NCBI RefSeq assembly: GCF_040675875.1
Contig: NZ_JBEGII010000001.1
Location: 2,976,001-3,040,000 of the forward strand
Direction: 5' to 3'
Source of the DNA: Microbacterium sp. LWO12-1.2
GTDB taxonomy: Bacteria; Actinomycetota; Actinomycetes; Actinomycetales; Microbacteriaceae
DNA length: 64,000 bases
The first letter of the stretch is position 1, and each line of letters starts with the position of its first letter. A program made the position numbers and the translations under genes. The notes beneath the pieces are model-generated. The model searched no databases and had not been told where the DNA came from. It worked only from the letters and a program-made list of their open reading frames with translations. This document shows positions 41,110 to 49,370 of the stretch, piece by piece.

Positions 41110-41985
41110 GTGCATTTGATGCGCATCGGTGAGATCGGCGCCGAGAGGCCCGTCGTCCGACTGAACGAGGAGACGTACGTCGACGTCTCGGACATCACGA
41201 ATGACTTCGACGAACGGTTTTTCGGCGGCGACGGCATCCAGGCGCTGCGGCCTATCGTGCAGTCCCGCGTCGCCGCGGGGCACATCGAGGAGTTCTCCGG
41301 CGAGCGCATCGGCGCACCGATCGCACGTCCGCATCAGATCCTCTGCATCGGGCTGAACTACCGCGATCATGCCGCCGAGACCGGACAGCCGGTACCCGTG
41401 GAGCCGATCCTGTTCAACAAGGCCCCCAACACGCTGGTCGGGCCGAACGACGCCGTGCGCGTTCCTCGGGCCTCCACCAAGCTCGACTGGGAGGTCGAAT
41501 TGGGGATCGTGATCGGACGCCGCACCAGCTACCTCGAGACCGTCGAGGACGCGGCTGACGCGATCGCGGGCTACACGCTCGTCAACGACGTGAGCGAACG
41601 AGCATTCCAGCTCGAGCGCAGCGGCCAGTGGGTCAAGGGGAAGTCCGCGGAGACGTTCAATCCGGCGGGACCCTGGCTGGTGACCCCGGACGAGATCGAC
41701 GATGTGCACGACCTCGGCCTCTGGCTGGATGTCAATGGCACCCGCCGCCAGAACGGGAACACGTCGACCATGGTGTTCGACCCCCTGTTCATCGTGCACT
41801 ACGTGTCGCAGTTCCTCGTGCTGGAGCCCGGCGACCTCATCAACACCGGCACACCGCCGGGAGTGGGCATGGGCTTCCAGCCGCCGGTCTGGTTGCAGCA
41901 GGGAGATGTGATGGAGCTCGGTATCGACGGCCTCGGAAGCCAGCGACAGGATGTCATCGCGGCACGGACGAGAGTCGGCTCATGA
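41110..41985 (+). CDS. Fumarylacetoacetate hydrolase family protein
   Basis: 291 aa. FAH-fold motifs: ILCIGLNYRDHAAETG, PILFNKAPNTLVGPND, DWEVELGIVIGRR (Glu-x-Glu metal site), and TGTPPGVGMGF. Related enzymes cleave 2,4-diketo-3-deoxy-L-fuconate or -rhamnonate, or 2-hydroxymuconate-type compounds. GTG start chosen for the GGAG 8 nt upstream; ATG at 41119 is an alternative. First of four overlapping genes ending with the MlrC-like protein. Its C-C hydrolase role suits the last step of a non-phosphorylating sugar route. Confidence 0.88.
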   Translation: MHLMRIGEIGAERPVVRLNEETYVDVSDITNDFDERFFGGDGIQALRPIVQSRVAAGHIEEFSGERIGAPIARPHQILCIGLNYRDHAAETGQPVPVEPILFNKAPNTLVGPNDAVRVPRASTKLDWEVELGIVIGRRTSYLETVEDAADAIAGYTLVNDVSERAFQLERSGQWVKGKSAETFNPAGPWLVTPDEIDDVHDLGLWLDVNGTRRQNGNTSTMVFDPLFIVHYVSQFLVLEPGDLINTGTPPGVGMGFQPPVWLQQGDVMELGIDGLGSQRQDVIAARTRVGS

Positions 41986-42722
41986 GCGACTTCGCGGGAC
42001 TCGTCGCGATCGTCACGGGAGCTGCGAGCGGCATCGGCGCCGCCACTGCCGCCGAGCTGCTGTCGCGGGGCGCCACGGTCGCGATCCTCGACCGCGACGT
42101 CTCCGGAGCCACTCCCGATGCACTTGCGATCGCGTGCGACATCGCAGACCCCGCCGCCGTGAAGGGCGCTGTGGCTCGCGTGGCCGCGGAGCTGGGCGGC
42201 ATCGACATCGTCATCAACAACGCCGGCATCGGCGCTTCCGGCACGGTGGCCGACAACGACGATGCGGAGTGGGCGCGCGTGCTCGACGTGAATGTCACCG
42301 GGATGGCGCGCGTCGTCCGCGAGGCGCTCCCGCATCTCGAGCGCTCGCAGAACGCGGCGGTCGTGAACATGTCGAGTGCGGTCGCCTACGTCGGGGTGCG
42401 CAACCGCGCACTGTACAGCGCGAGCAAGGCGGCGGTCGTCGGACTCACGCTCGGGATGGCCGCCGACCACGTGCGCGACGGCATCCGTGTGAACGCCGTC
42501 GCACCCGGAACGGCTGAGACCCCGTGGATCGGACGGCTGCTGCAGGAGTCGGACGACCCGGATGCAGCGGCGGAGGCCCTGCGCCAGCGACAGCCGATCG
42601 GGCGGCTCGTCTCCCCCGCGGAGGTCGCAAGGGCGCTCGCCTACCTCGCCTCGCCTCTGTCGGGCTCGACGACGGGAGAGATTCTGCGCGTCGACGGCGG
42701 GATGTCGAGCCTGCGGCTGTGA
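41982..42722 (+). CDS. SDR-family oxidoreductase
   Basis: 246 aa classical SDR: TGAASGIGAAT, INNAGIGAS, active Ser in NMSSAVAYV and Tyr/Lys in LYSASKAAVVG, ending EILRVDGGMSSLRL. It overlaps the FAH gene by 4 bp and the 3-hydroxyacyl-CoA dehydrogenase by 4 bp. Next to FAH, a 2-keto-3-deoxy sugar acid 4-dehydrogenase is a good candidate. Confidence 0.85.
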   Translation: MSDFAGLVAIVTGAASGIGAATAAELLSRGATVAILDRDVSGATPDALAIACDIADPAAVKGAVARVAAELGGIDIVINNAGIGASGTVADNDDAEWARVLDVNVTGMARVVREALPHLERSQNAAVVNMSSAVAYVGVRNRALYSASKAAVVGLTLGMAADHVRDGIRVNAVAPGTAETPWIGRLLQESDDPDAAAEALRQRQPIGRLVSPAEVARALAYLASPLSGSTTGEILRVDGGMSSLRL

Positions 42723-43627
42723 GCACGACGGGCGCCTCACCTGCAGAGGTGGCGGTCATCGGCCTGGGCACGATGGGGATCGCCCTCGCGAGGCTGTTCC
42801 ATGATCACGGGCTCGACGTCCGCGTCTTCGACACACGGGTGTCCGAGGCGGCATCGCTTCCGGCATCGCTCGGCACGAACCTGCGGGTCTGCGCGAGCAT
42901 CAGAGAGTGCGTGGAGAACGCGGGCTTCGTCTTCGAAGCAGTCAGCGAAGACCCCGCCGTGAAGGAATCGGTGCTCCGCGAGGTGTCGCGGTGGACAACG
43001 GGGATCATCGCCTCGAACACCTCCACCTTCATGCCGCGCGTGCTCGCCGCATTCGTCGACAGGCCGGAGAATCTGCTCATCGCGCACTTCTTCAACCCGG
43101 CAGATGTGGTGCCGCTCGTCGAGGTGGTCCCGCATGAGGGGACATCGATCGAAGCCCGCCGCGCTGTCGAGCAGATGCTCCGCGATGCCGGCAAGAAGGT
43201 CGTGCTGCTGGAGAAGGAGCGCGTCGGCTTCGTCGCCAATCGCCTGCAGGCTGCAGTGCTGCGCGAGAGCCTCTCTCTCATCGAACAGGGCGTCGTCTCC
43301 GCGGAAGACATCGACGAAGTCGTGAGGAGCGCACTCGCCCCGCGCTGGGCGGTCGCCGGGCCGATCGGGGTCGCCGACCTCGGCGGCCTGGATGTCTTCG
43401 CGGCAGTCTGCACGCAGATCTTCCCCGACCTCTCCGTCGCAGATGAGCCGAGCCACCTGCTCACGTCGCTGGTCGGCGCAGGACGGGTCGGGGCGAAGAC
43501 CGGCTCCGGCTTCTACCCCCACACGGATCAGGGCACCCGAGCGTCCGTGGAGCGGATCGCGCGGCTGTTCTCCTCTCTCGAGCCCGACGGCCCCACCACC
43601 CCTGAACATCCTGGAGGCATCTCATGA
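42719..43627 (+). CDS. 3-hydroxyacyl-CoA dehydrogenase family protein
   Basis: 302 aa. NAD motif VIGLGTMGIAL, catalytic region HFFNPADVVPLVEVVPHEG, and C-terminal LGGLDVF-type helical dimerisation domain. Enzymes of this type also act on carnitine or other short hydroxy acids. GTG start overlaps the SDR stop. In this operon a free 3-hydroxyacid may be the substrate rather than an acyl-CoA. Confidence 0.87.
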   Translation: MSTTGASPAEVAVIGLGTMGIALARLFHDHGLDVRVFDTRVSEAASLPASLGTNLRVCASIRECVENAGFVFEAVSEDPAVKESVLREVSRWTTGIIASNTSTFMPRVLAAFVDRPENLLIAHFFNPADVVPLVEVVPHEGTSIEARRAVEQMLRDAGKKVVLLEKERVGFVANRLQAAVLRESLSLIEQGVVSAEDIDEVVRSALAPRWAVAGPIGVADLGGLDVFAAVCTQIFPDLSVADEPSHLLTSLVGAGRVGAKTGSGFYPHTDQGTRASVERIARLFSSLEPDGPTTPEHPGGIS

Positions 43628-45078
43628 CACGCGTCGGAATCATCGGCGTCTTCCACGAGACGAACAGCTTCTCCGAGCACGGCACGGACATTGAATCGTT
43701 CCGGCCGCGCTGGTACCTCGGCGAGGAGTTCACCACCGCGTTCGCCGGGTCCCGCACCGTAGGCGGCGGGTTCCTGGCTGGGAACTCCGAACACGGCGCC
43801 GAGAGCGTCCCGCTCTTCGGCACCTATGCGACGCCGTCCGGACGGATCACCGCGCCGGCGTTCGCGGAGATCCTGTCGACGATCCGCACCGCGCTGGAGC
43901 CTGTCGTCGTCGGCCTGGACGGGATCCTGCTCGAGCTTCACGGAGATATGGACGTCGACCTCGTCTCCGACCCCGAGGAAGTGATCACGGCTCTCGTCCG
44001 GGAGCTCGTCGGCACGCTCCCGATCGTCGCTGTCCTGGACTTCCACACGAACATGAGCAGACCGCGCCTCGCACAGGCCGACGTCCTGGTGGGATATCAG
44101 GAGAACCCGCACATCGACACCTACGAGCGCGGGAGAGAGGCGGCGGCGCACCTCGCCCGGCTGATGAGCGGAGAGGCAGCGCCCGCCCGCGCCCATCGCG
44201 GTCTGGCGATCGTGGCCCCTCCCGTCGCGCAGCGCACGACGATCGAGCCCTTCGCGACGATCATGGCTGAGGCACGGCGGCTCGCCGTCCACCCGGCCAT
44301 CTGGTCCGTGAACGTGCATGGCGGGTACGCCTACCTCGATGCGTCGTACACCGGGATCGGCTTCACGGCGTTCGGGGATGCCGGCAGCGGCGAACTCGCG
44401 GAGTCCATCGTCGACGAGCTGAGCACACTCATGACTGCGCTCGCTCCGGCTCTCTCGAAGGACTATCCGAGCCCTGAGAGCGCCGTTGCCGCCGCGCTCG
44501 CGGGCGCAGGACTCACTGCGGTCGTCGATACCGGAGACAACATCAACGGCGGATCGCCGGGAGACACGACGTGGCTCGCGCACGCGGCCAGAGCGCACGC
44601 GCCTGCGACGTTCCTGACCACGATCTGCGACCCCGCAGCGATCGAGCAGCTGCGCGAGGTCGCGATCGGCGAGAGCGCCGCAGTGAGCATCGGCGGCTGG
44701 GCCGGCGAGAGCGCAGGCGCCCCGCTGGTCGGCACCGTGACGGTCATCGGCCGCTCTTCCGGTGTGTTCGTCAACGAGGGCCCCATGGCGACCGGTGCGA
44801 CGATCGACATGGGCGCCGCGTGCTGGGTGCGCCTGGACAACATCGACATCGTCCTGCAGCAGCGGGCGGCCCAGCCGAACGATCCGCAGATGTTCCTGCA
44901 TCTCGGAATCGATCTGCGTGGATACGACGCCGTCATGCTGAAGGGCGCCGCCGCCGTTCGCGCCGGCTGGGCGCCGTACGTGGACGGCTTCATCGATGCA
45001 GGAACCCGTGGCGAGACCGACTCCGTCCTGGACCGACTGCCGTATACGGCGTTCGATGGGGGCCCGCGCTCACAGTGA
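43624..45078 (+). CDS. M81-family (MlrC/microcystinase C-like) metallopeptidase
   Basis: 484 aa. MlrC features: IGVFHETNSFS, LELHGDMDVD, VLDFHTNMS (zinc ligands), NVHGGYAYLDASYTG, ending with MLKGAAAVRAGWAP. M81 proteins hydrolyse linear microcystin in sphingomonads, but many bacterial members lie in sugar or carboxylate operons and have unknown substrates. Overlaps the dehydrogenase by 4 bp (ATGA). Last of its operon; a hairpin overlaps the stop. Confidence 0.87.
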   Translation: MTRVGIIGVFHETNSFSEHGTDIESFRPRWYLGEEFTTAFAGSRTVGGGFLAGNSEHGAESVPLFGTYATPSGRITAPAFAEILSTIRTALEPVVVGLDGILLELHGDMDVDLVSDPEEVITALVRELVGTLPIVAVLDFHTNMSRPRLAQADVLVGYQENPHIDTYERGREAAAHLARLMSGEAAPARAHRGLAIVAPPVAQRTTIEPFATIMAEARRLAVHPAIWSVNVHGGYAYLDASYTGIGFTAFGDAGSGELAESIVDELSTLMTALAPALSKDYPSPESAVAAALAGAGLTAVVDTGDNINGGSPGDTTWLAHAARAHAPATFLTTICDPAAIEQLREVAIGESAAVSIGGWAGESAGAPLVGTVTVIGRSSGVFVNEGPMATGATIDMGAACWVRLDNIDIVLQQRAAQPNDPQMFLHLGIDLRGYDAVMLKGAAAVRAGWAPYVDGFIDAGTRGETDSVLDRLPYTAFDGGPRSQ

Positions 45079-45088
45079 GTGCGGGCCC
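45060..45088. terminator. Hairpin between MlrC-like and RraA-like genes
   Basis: GGGCCCGC(G)CTCAC pairs with GTGAG(T)GCGGGCCC around the MlrC stop codon. It can serve both convergent transcripts. Confidence 0.7.
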
Positions 45089-45096
45089 GCCCTCAC

Positions 45097-45741
45097 CTAG
45101 AGGATTCCGAAACGGGCGAACGCGTCGGATGTCGACATGCCGCCCTTGAGCGCAGCGCGTACGTCCCCCTCGCCCGCCACCTTCTCGAACGCGAGCCGCA
45201 ACACCTCGCCCAGGCGCGCCTGCGGCACGACGACGAGTCCGTCCTCGTCGCCGAATACCAGGTCTCCTCGTCCGGCGGGAACCCCCGCGATGTTGATCGG
45301 CTGGTCAATCTCGACGACCTCGTCGCGACCGTAGGAGTCCAGCGGCACGAGCCCCTTGACGAACGTCGGCAGGCCGATCCCCACGATCTCGTCCGCATCA
45401 CGCGCGAAGCCGTCGACGATCACACCTCGGCCGCCCGCCGACGAGACCGCGGTGGCGAGGAGGCCGCCGAAGATGGCGCTGGTCGCGTGCTGGTCCATCC
45501 CGATCAGGAGGACATCCTGATCCTGGAGGTCATCGATGATCTGCATGAGAGCCGCGTACGGCGCCTCCGGCTCGCGGTTCACCGAGACCGCACGGCAGGG
45601 CCGCGCATAGCCCACGACACGCATTCCGGCCTGCAGCGGGCGCAGCGATGGATCGGCGACCTGCCCTCCCAGCCCCAGCCCGTCCATGATGTCGCTCAGC
45701 ACCGCAGTGAAGAGGGCGCGTTGATCTCCTCGATCGACCAT
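45097..45741 (-). CDS. RraA-like aldolase/oxaloacetate decarboxylase family protein
   Basis: 214 aa. The RraA/HMG-aldolase core is GGRGVIVDGFARDADEI and LPTFVKGLVPLDSYG, with metal/substrate Asp/Arg in DGFARD. Relatives perform retro-aldol cleavage of 4-hydroxy-2-oxo acids. ATG at 45741 has AGGA 3 nt upstream; a GTG slightly upstream is possible. It is 60 bp after the IclR stop and is preceded by a 12-bp inverted repeat. A last-step aldolase in the same pathway is possible. Confidence 0.85.
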   Translation of the reverse strand: MVDRGDQRALFTAVLSDIMDGLGLGGQVADPSLRPLQAGMRVVGYARPCRAVSVNREPEAPYAALMQIIDDLQDQDVLLIGMDQHATSAIFGGLLATAVSSAGGRGVIVDGFARDADEIVGIGLPTFVKGLVPLDSYGRDEVVEIDQPINIAGVPAGRGDLVFGDEDGLVVVPQARLGEVLRLAFEKVAGEGDVRAALKGGMSTSDAFARFGIL

Positions 45742-45763
45742 GTGTCCTGCACGTTCCACCCCG

Positions 45764-45799
45764 TTCCATTCAGTGAACCGTGTTGTCCACTGAATGGAA
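45764..45799. promoter_or_regulatory. Large inverted repeat between IclR and RraA-like genes
   Basis: TTCCATTCAGTG, 12 nt, CACTGAATGGAA: perfect 12-bp arms. It is immediately upstream of the RraA-like gene and just after the IclR stop. No T-tract follows, so operator is preferred over terminator. IclR is the obvious candidate binder. Confidence 0.8.
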
Positions 45800-45800
45800 T

Positions 45801-46574
45801 CTACAGTCCCGCCGCTTCTTGCGCAATGACTGCAGAGACCGCCCGGAGACGCGCAGCGACCTCGGGGACCCTGTCCATGGGAAGGCGCGGAGTCACCGAA
45901 GAGACACTGATGGCGATGCTCGGCGACTCGATCGGGATCGCCACTGCGATGCACCGCCCGCCGATCTCGTTCTCCTCGTCGTCCACCGCGTACCCCTGGG
46001 TCCGCACCCGATCGAGGTCGACACGGAGCGCGGGCCACGAGAGGATCGTGCGCTCGGTGCGAGCGGAGAACTTCTCACCCACCAGCTTTTCCGCCTTCTC
46101 GGCAGACATGCGGGCGAGGATCGCTTTGCCCAGTGCGGTGCAGTGCAACGCATCCCGGTCGCGTGGCCGTGCCGCCAGCCGCACCGCGTGGGTGCTCTCG
46201 ACGATGTCGACGTAGGCAACCTCGCGCCCCACGAGGATCCCCATATTCGCGGTTTCACCGAGCTCATCCCTGAGTCGCTCCAGGTGCGGACGGGCGATCT
46301 GGCCGAGTCGCTCCAGGTGGTCCGCCTGCAGCGAGTACACCCCGACGCCGAGACGGAAATCGTTGGAGTCGCCGACGCGTTCCACATAGTTGCGTGCCAC
46401 CAGGGTGGACAGGTAGCGGAACGCTGACGTCTTCGGCAGACCGCAGGCCGTCGCGAGGGCAGTGAGCGAGACCGGGCCGCCCGCCGCCGCCAGAGTGTCC
46501 AAGAGGTCGCAGGTCCTCTCGACAGCACGGATGCCATAGAGATTGACGTCGTCACCGGGTGCTTCTGTAGCCAT
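45801..46574 (-). CDS. IclR-family transcriptional regulator
   Basis: 257 aa. Winged HTH: PVSLTALATACGLPKTSAFRYLSTLVARNYV. The C-terminal ligand domain has ALHCTALGKAILARM and VDDEENEIGGRCIAVAIP, typical of IclR. ATG at 46574 has CATACT 7 nt upstream, possibly leaderless. Upstream of the RraA-like gene on the same strand; the inverted repeat in between is probably its operator. Confidence 0.92.
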   Translation of the reverse strand: MATEAPGDDVNLYGIRAVERTCDLLDTLAAAGGPVSLTALATACGLPKTSAFRYLSTLVARNYVERVGDSNDFRLGVGVYSLQADHLERLGQIARPHLERLRDELGETANMGILVGREVAYVDIVESTHAVRLAARPRDRDALHCTALGKAILARMSAEKAEKLVGEKFSARTERTILSWPALRVDLDRVRTQGYAVDDEENEIGGRCIAVAIPIESPSIAISVSSVTPRLPMDRVPEVAARLRAVSAVIAQEAAGL

Positions 46575-46663
46575 GATTACGAGTATGTGGCATCGACTCG
46601 TCGCCGGATGCGACGGCCGCCACACCCGGAGCCGGGGTCGCGACCTTCGCGACCCCGGCCTCC

Positions 46664-46669
46664 TATGCT
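46664..46669 (+). promoter_or_regulatory. -10 box of a leaderless promoter (quinone oxidoreductase gene)
   Basis: TATGCT lies 6 nt before the ATG at 46676. Confidence 0.6.
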
Positions 46670-46675
46670 GAGCGC

Positions 46676-47629
46676 ATGATCGCCGCCCAACCGGATGCCG
46701 TCTCTCGCCGCGTGGTGTTCCGCCGCTTCGGCGGGCCGGAGGTGCTCGAGGTCGAGCTGCGCCCGATCCCCGTGCCGGCGCCCGACGAGGTGCTCGTGCG
46801 GGTGGCCGCGGCCGGGGTGAACCCGGTCGACTGGAAGCTGTTCAGCGGGCAGCCGCTGCACGATTCCTACGAGCGCAGCCTCCCCTCAGGCAACGGCTAC
46901 GACTTCGCGGGCACGATCGCCGCGACCGGCGCCGAGGTCGCGGGCTGGCGCGTCGGCGACCGGGTGTTCGGTGGACTCCGCTATCACGCGCAGGCCGACC
47001 ACCTGGTGATCGATCCCCGCCTGCTGGTGCGTGTGCCGCAGGGGCTGTCGCTCCTCGTGGCCGGATCGCTGAACGTGGTCGGGCGCACGGCATACGCGAG
47101 CGTCGAGTCGCAGCATCTCACCGCTGACGACGTGGTGCTGGTCAGCGGTGCGGCCGGCGGCGTCGGCATCCTCACCGCGCAGCTCGCCGCCCGCACCGGG
47201 GCCCGCGTCTTCGGCACTGCGAGCCCTCGCCATCATGCGCTGCTGCGTCGGCTCGGCATCCACCCGCTGGCCTACGACGACACGTTGCTCGATCACCTGC
47301 GTGCCGCAGCGCCCGAGGGGCTCACCGTCGTGTTCGACACGGTCGGGCACGGCACGGTCGATCTGGGACTCGCCCTCGGAGTCGTCCCGGAACGCATCAA
47401 CTCGGTCGCAGACTACGAGGCACGGCAGCGGCATCCGATCGCCGGGGTGGGAGGCGCCGCCGCCGGCCCCCGCGAACTCGCGATCGTCGCCCAGCTGCTC
47501 GCCGATCGCGCGATCGAACTGCCCATCGACTCGGTGCACCAGCTGGGAAGCGTGCGCGAGGCCTATGCGCGCTCCATCGCCGGGCATGCGACCGGCAAGA
47601 TCGTGATCACCACGGCATCGGGGGCGTGA
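46676..47629 (+). CDS. NADP-dependent quinone oxidoreductase-like MDR protein
   Basis: 317 aa zinc-independent medium-chain reductase. Opening RRFGGPEVLEVELRPIPVP and NADPH motif VLVSGAAGGVGILTAQLAA are standard; zinc-ligand cysteines are absent. These enzymes reduce quinones or enones. Leaderless start with TATGCT 6 nt upstream. Stands alone; IclR is divergent. Confidence 0.87.
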   Translation: MIAAQPDAVSRRVVFRRFGGPEVLEVELRPIPVPAPDEVLVRVAAAGVNPVDWKLFSGQPLHDSYERSLPSGNGYDFAGTIAATGAEVAGWRVGDRVFGGLRYHAQADHLVIDPRLLVRVPQGLSLLVAGSLNVVGRTAYASVESQHLTADDVVLVSGAAGGVGILTAQLAARTGARVFGTASPRHHALLRRLGIHPLAYDDTLLDHLRAAAPEGLTVVFDTVGHGTVDLGLALGVVPERINSVADYEARQRHPIAGVGGAAAGPRELAIVAQLLADRAIELPIDSVHQLGSVREAYARSIAGHATGKIVITTASGA

Positions 47630-47653
47630 CGGCACAACCGCGATGGCGAGCAC

Positions 47654-48325
47654 TCAGGAGATCGTGGTCGCGACGATCACCGGGGTCATGACCGCCATCA
47701 TGGTCGCGGCGATCGCGGAGCTCACAGCCGAGGAGACGACACCGCCCGCGGCCGAGCCGGTCGTGAGCGCTTCGATCCGCGTGCGCAGCTGGCCGGCCGA
47801 GAGCCCCCCGGCCTCCTGACGAAGCAGCGGGTGGGCGGCGTTGAGACCCTGCAGGATGGCGAGCAGCGTGAGGTCCGCCTCAGAGGGTGCCGCGGTACCG
47901 GCGATGACCGCGGCGAGTCGCGAGCGCAACAGCATCTCCGGACCGGGATCGGACTCCGGGGTGCGCTCCGCGCCCAACCCGAAGAAGCCCCGTTCGCCGC
48001 GCACGAGCACCCCCTGCGCCGCGAGCGAGGCGATGACCTCGTCGAGGGGGTCGAGCTTCGTGGAGTACACCAGCGACTGCAGGCGCTTGCCGCTCAGCGG
48101 GACCAGTCGGGCGAGCACGGCGTCGAGCACGGGATGCCCGGTCGGCTCGGCGGAGACGACCTGCACCACGGACCTCTTCCCCTCGGTCACGATCACCCGG
48201 CCGTGCAGGGTGAGGTCGACGAGCACCGCAGCGACCTCGCCGAACAGGCGGTACGACGCGGCGGAGGCCTCACGGCGGCCGTCCGGGCGCAGCAGCAGCA
48301 GGTGGAGCTCTTCGACGATCAGCAT
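47654..48325 (-). CDS. GPP34 (GOLPH3-like) family phosphoprotein
   Basis: 223 aa. N-terminal MLIVEELHLLLLRPDGR and DLTLHGRVIVTEG are diagnostic for GPP34 domain proteins, common in actinobacteria; the eukaryotic relative binds phosphatidylinositol phosphate, the bacterial role is unknown. The C-terminus ends in a hydrophobic segment (AIAATMMAVMTPVIVATTIS), perhaps a membrane anchor. TACCGT lies 6 nt upstream of the ATG, a leaderless start. Confidence 0.85.
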   Translation of the reverse strand: MLIVEELHLLLLRPDGRREASAASYRLFGEVAAVLVDLTLHGRVIVTEGKRSVVQVVSAEPTGHPVLDAVLARLVPLSGKRLQSLVYSTKLDPLDEVIASLAAQGVLVRGERGFFGLGAERTPESDPGPEMLLRSRLAAVIAGTAAPSEADLTLLAILQGLNAAHPLLRQEAGGLSAGQLRTRIEALTTGSAAGGVVSSAVSSAIAATMMAVMTPVIVATTIS

Positions 48326-48331
48326 GACGCC

Positions 48332-48337
48332 ACGGTA
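48332..48337 (-). promoter_or_regulatory. -10 box of a leaderless promoter (GPP34 gene)
   Basis: TACCGT lies 6 nt before the ATG at 48325. Confidence 0.6.
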
Positions 48338-48406
48338 CGACGCCTCGTCCGCGGGCCGCATCCCCCGCACGACGGATAGCGGACGCGCAGCGGCCCGCAG
48401 ACGCGA

Positions 48407-48443
48407 GAACGCCGCGTACCCCGGACGGGGATGCGCGGCGTTC
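48407..48443 (-). terminator. Hairpin terminator after the aquaporin gene
   Basis: GAACGCCGCG and CGCGGCGTTC arms with extra inner CCCC/GGGG pairs form a strong hairpin 13 bp past the aquaporin stop. Confidence 0.78.
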
Positions 48444-48456
48444 CGGAGCGAAGGAG

Positions 48457-49119
48457 TTACTCGCCGGCGGCGATCTTCTTCGCGTCCTCGGTGTTGAGCA
48501 CGCGGAACAGGATCGCGGCGATCACAGCACCGATGATCGGGGCGACGAAGTAGAGCCACAGCGAGCTCCAGGCGAAGTGCCCGCTGACCGAGAGGCCGAG
48601 CGCGACGGCCGGGTTGAAGCCACCACCCGAGATCGAGCCGACCGTGGTCGCACCGACGAACACGACGCCACCGATCGCGAGGCCGTAGAACGAGTTGCCC
48701 GCGGTGTCCTTCGAGGTGGCGACGTTGAGCACGACGTAGACGAGGATCAGCGTGAAGAGCGCCTCGACGAGGAACGCGGGGCCGACCTCGATGACCATGG
48801 CCTTCTCACCGGCCGGCCACACGGTCAGGCTCACCAGAGCCGCGAGTGCGCCACCGACGAGCTGGGCGATGAGGTAGGCGATGAAGTCGGCGACGCTGAG
48901 GCCGCCGCGCAGGAAGACACCCACCGAGACGGCGGGGTTCAGGTGCGCACCCGAGATGTGGCCCGTCGCGTAGACGAGGACGGCCAGCGTGAAACCGATG
49001 GCCAGCGGAGTCAGCGGGTTGCCGCTGTTGACGGCGGCGATGATCGCGAGGACGAACAGGAAGGTCGCCAGCGCTTCGGCGAGCGCCTTGCGTGCGGTAC
49101 CGGTCATGAGTGAACTCAT
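48457..49119 (-). CDS. MIP-family aquaporin
   Basis: 220 aa with six membrane helices and two half-helix motifs: SGAHLNPAVSVG and SGGGFNPAVALG. Both NPA boxes are intact, giving a water-selective AqpZ-type channel or a small neutral-solute facilitator. Start at 49119 (MSSLMTGT) has no strong RBS; 49107 is an alternative. Its 250-bp upstream region shared with the APC permease has an AT-rich TATATT near 49194-49199. Confidence 0.9.
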   Translation of the reverse strand: MSSLMTGTARKALAEALATFLFVLAIIAAVNSGNPLTPLAIGFTLAVLVYATGHISGAHLNPAVSVGVFLRGGLSVADFIAYLIAQLVGGALAALVSLTVWPAGEKAMVIEVGPAFLVEALFTLILVYVVLNVATSKDTAGNSFYGLAIGGVVFVGATTVGSISGGGFNPAVALGLSVSGHFAWSSLWLYFVAPIIGAVIAAILFRVLNTEDAKKIAAGE

Positions 49120-49358
49120 TTCTTGTGAGGTTGTGAGCGATACGCATGATCGCCCGCGCACTCGGCCGGCTCCCCCGCCTTTCGCGCGACCACAATATAT
49201 CGACTCCGAGAGGCGGCCAGGCGGGGGACGCGCGGGTTTTCTGTGAGAAGGCTGAATGCGACGGAGCCCGGAGAATCACCGGAACGGGTGCGCGTGGAGC
49301 GACGCTGCAGCCGCTCGGAGCGGTGTCAACCCCGTCGCCGTACGCGCATCGCCGCACA

Positions 49359-49364
49359 TAGCGT
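49359..49364 (+). promoter_or_regulatory. -10 box of a leaderless promoter (APC permease gene)
   Basis: TAGCGT lies 6 nt before the ATG at 49371. Confidence 0.6.
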
Positions 49365-49370
49365 GTGCGG

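Noticed and set aside
45764..45799. Rho-independent terminator after iclR
   Set aside because: AT-containing arms with a 12-nt centre and no T-tract; symmetry and position favour an operator.
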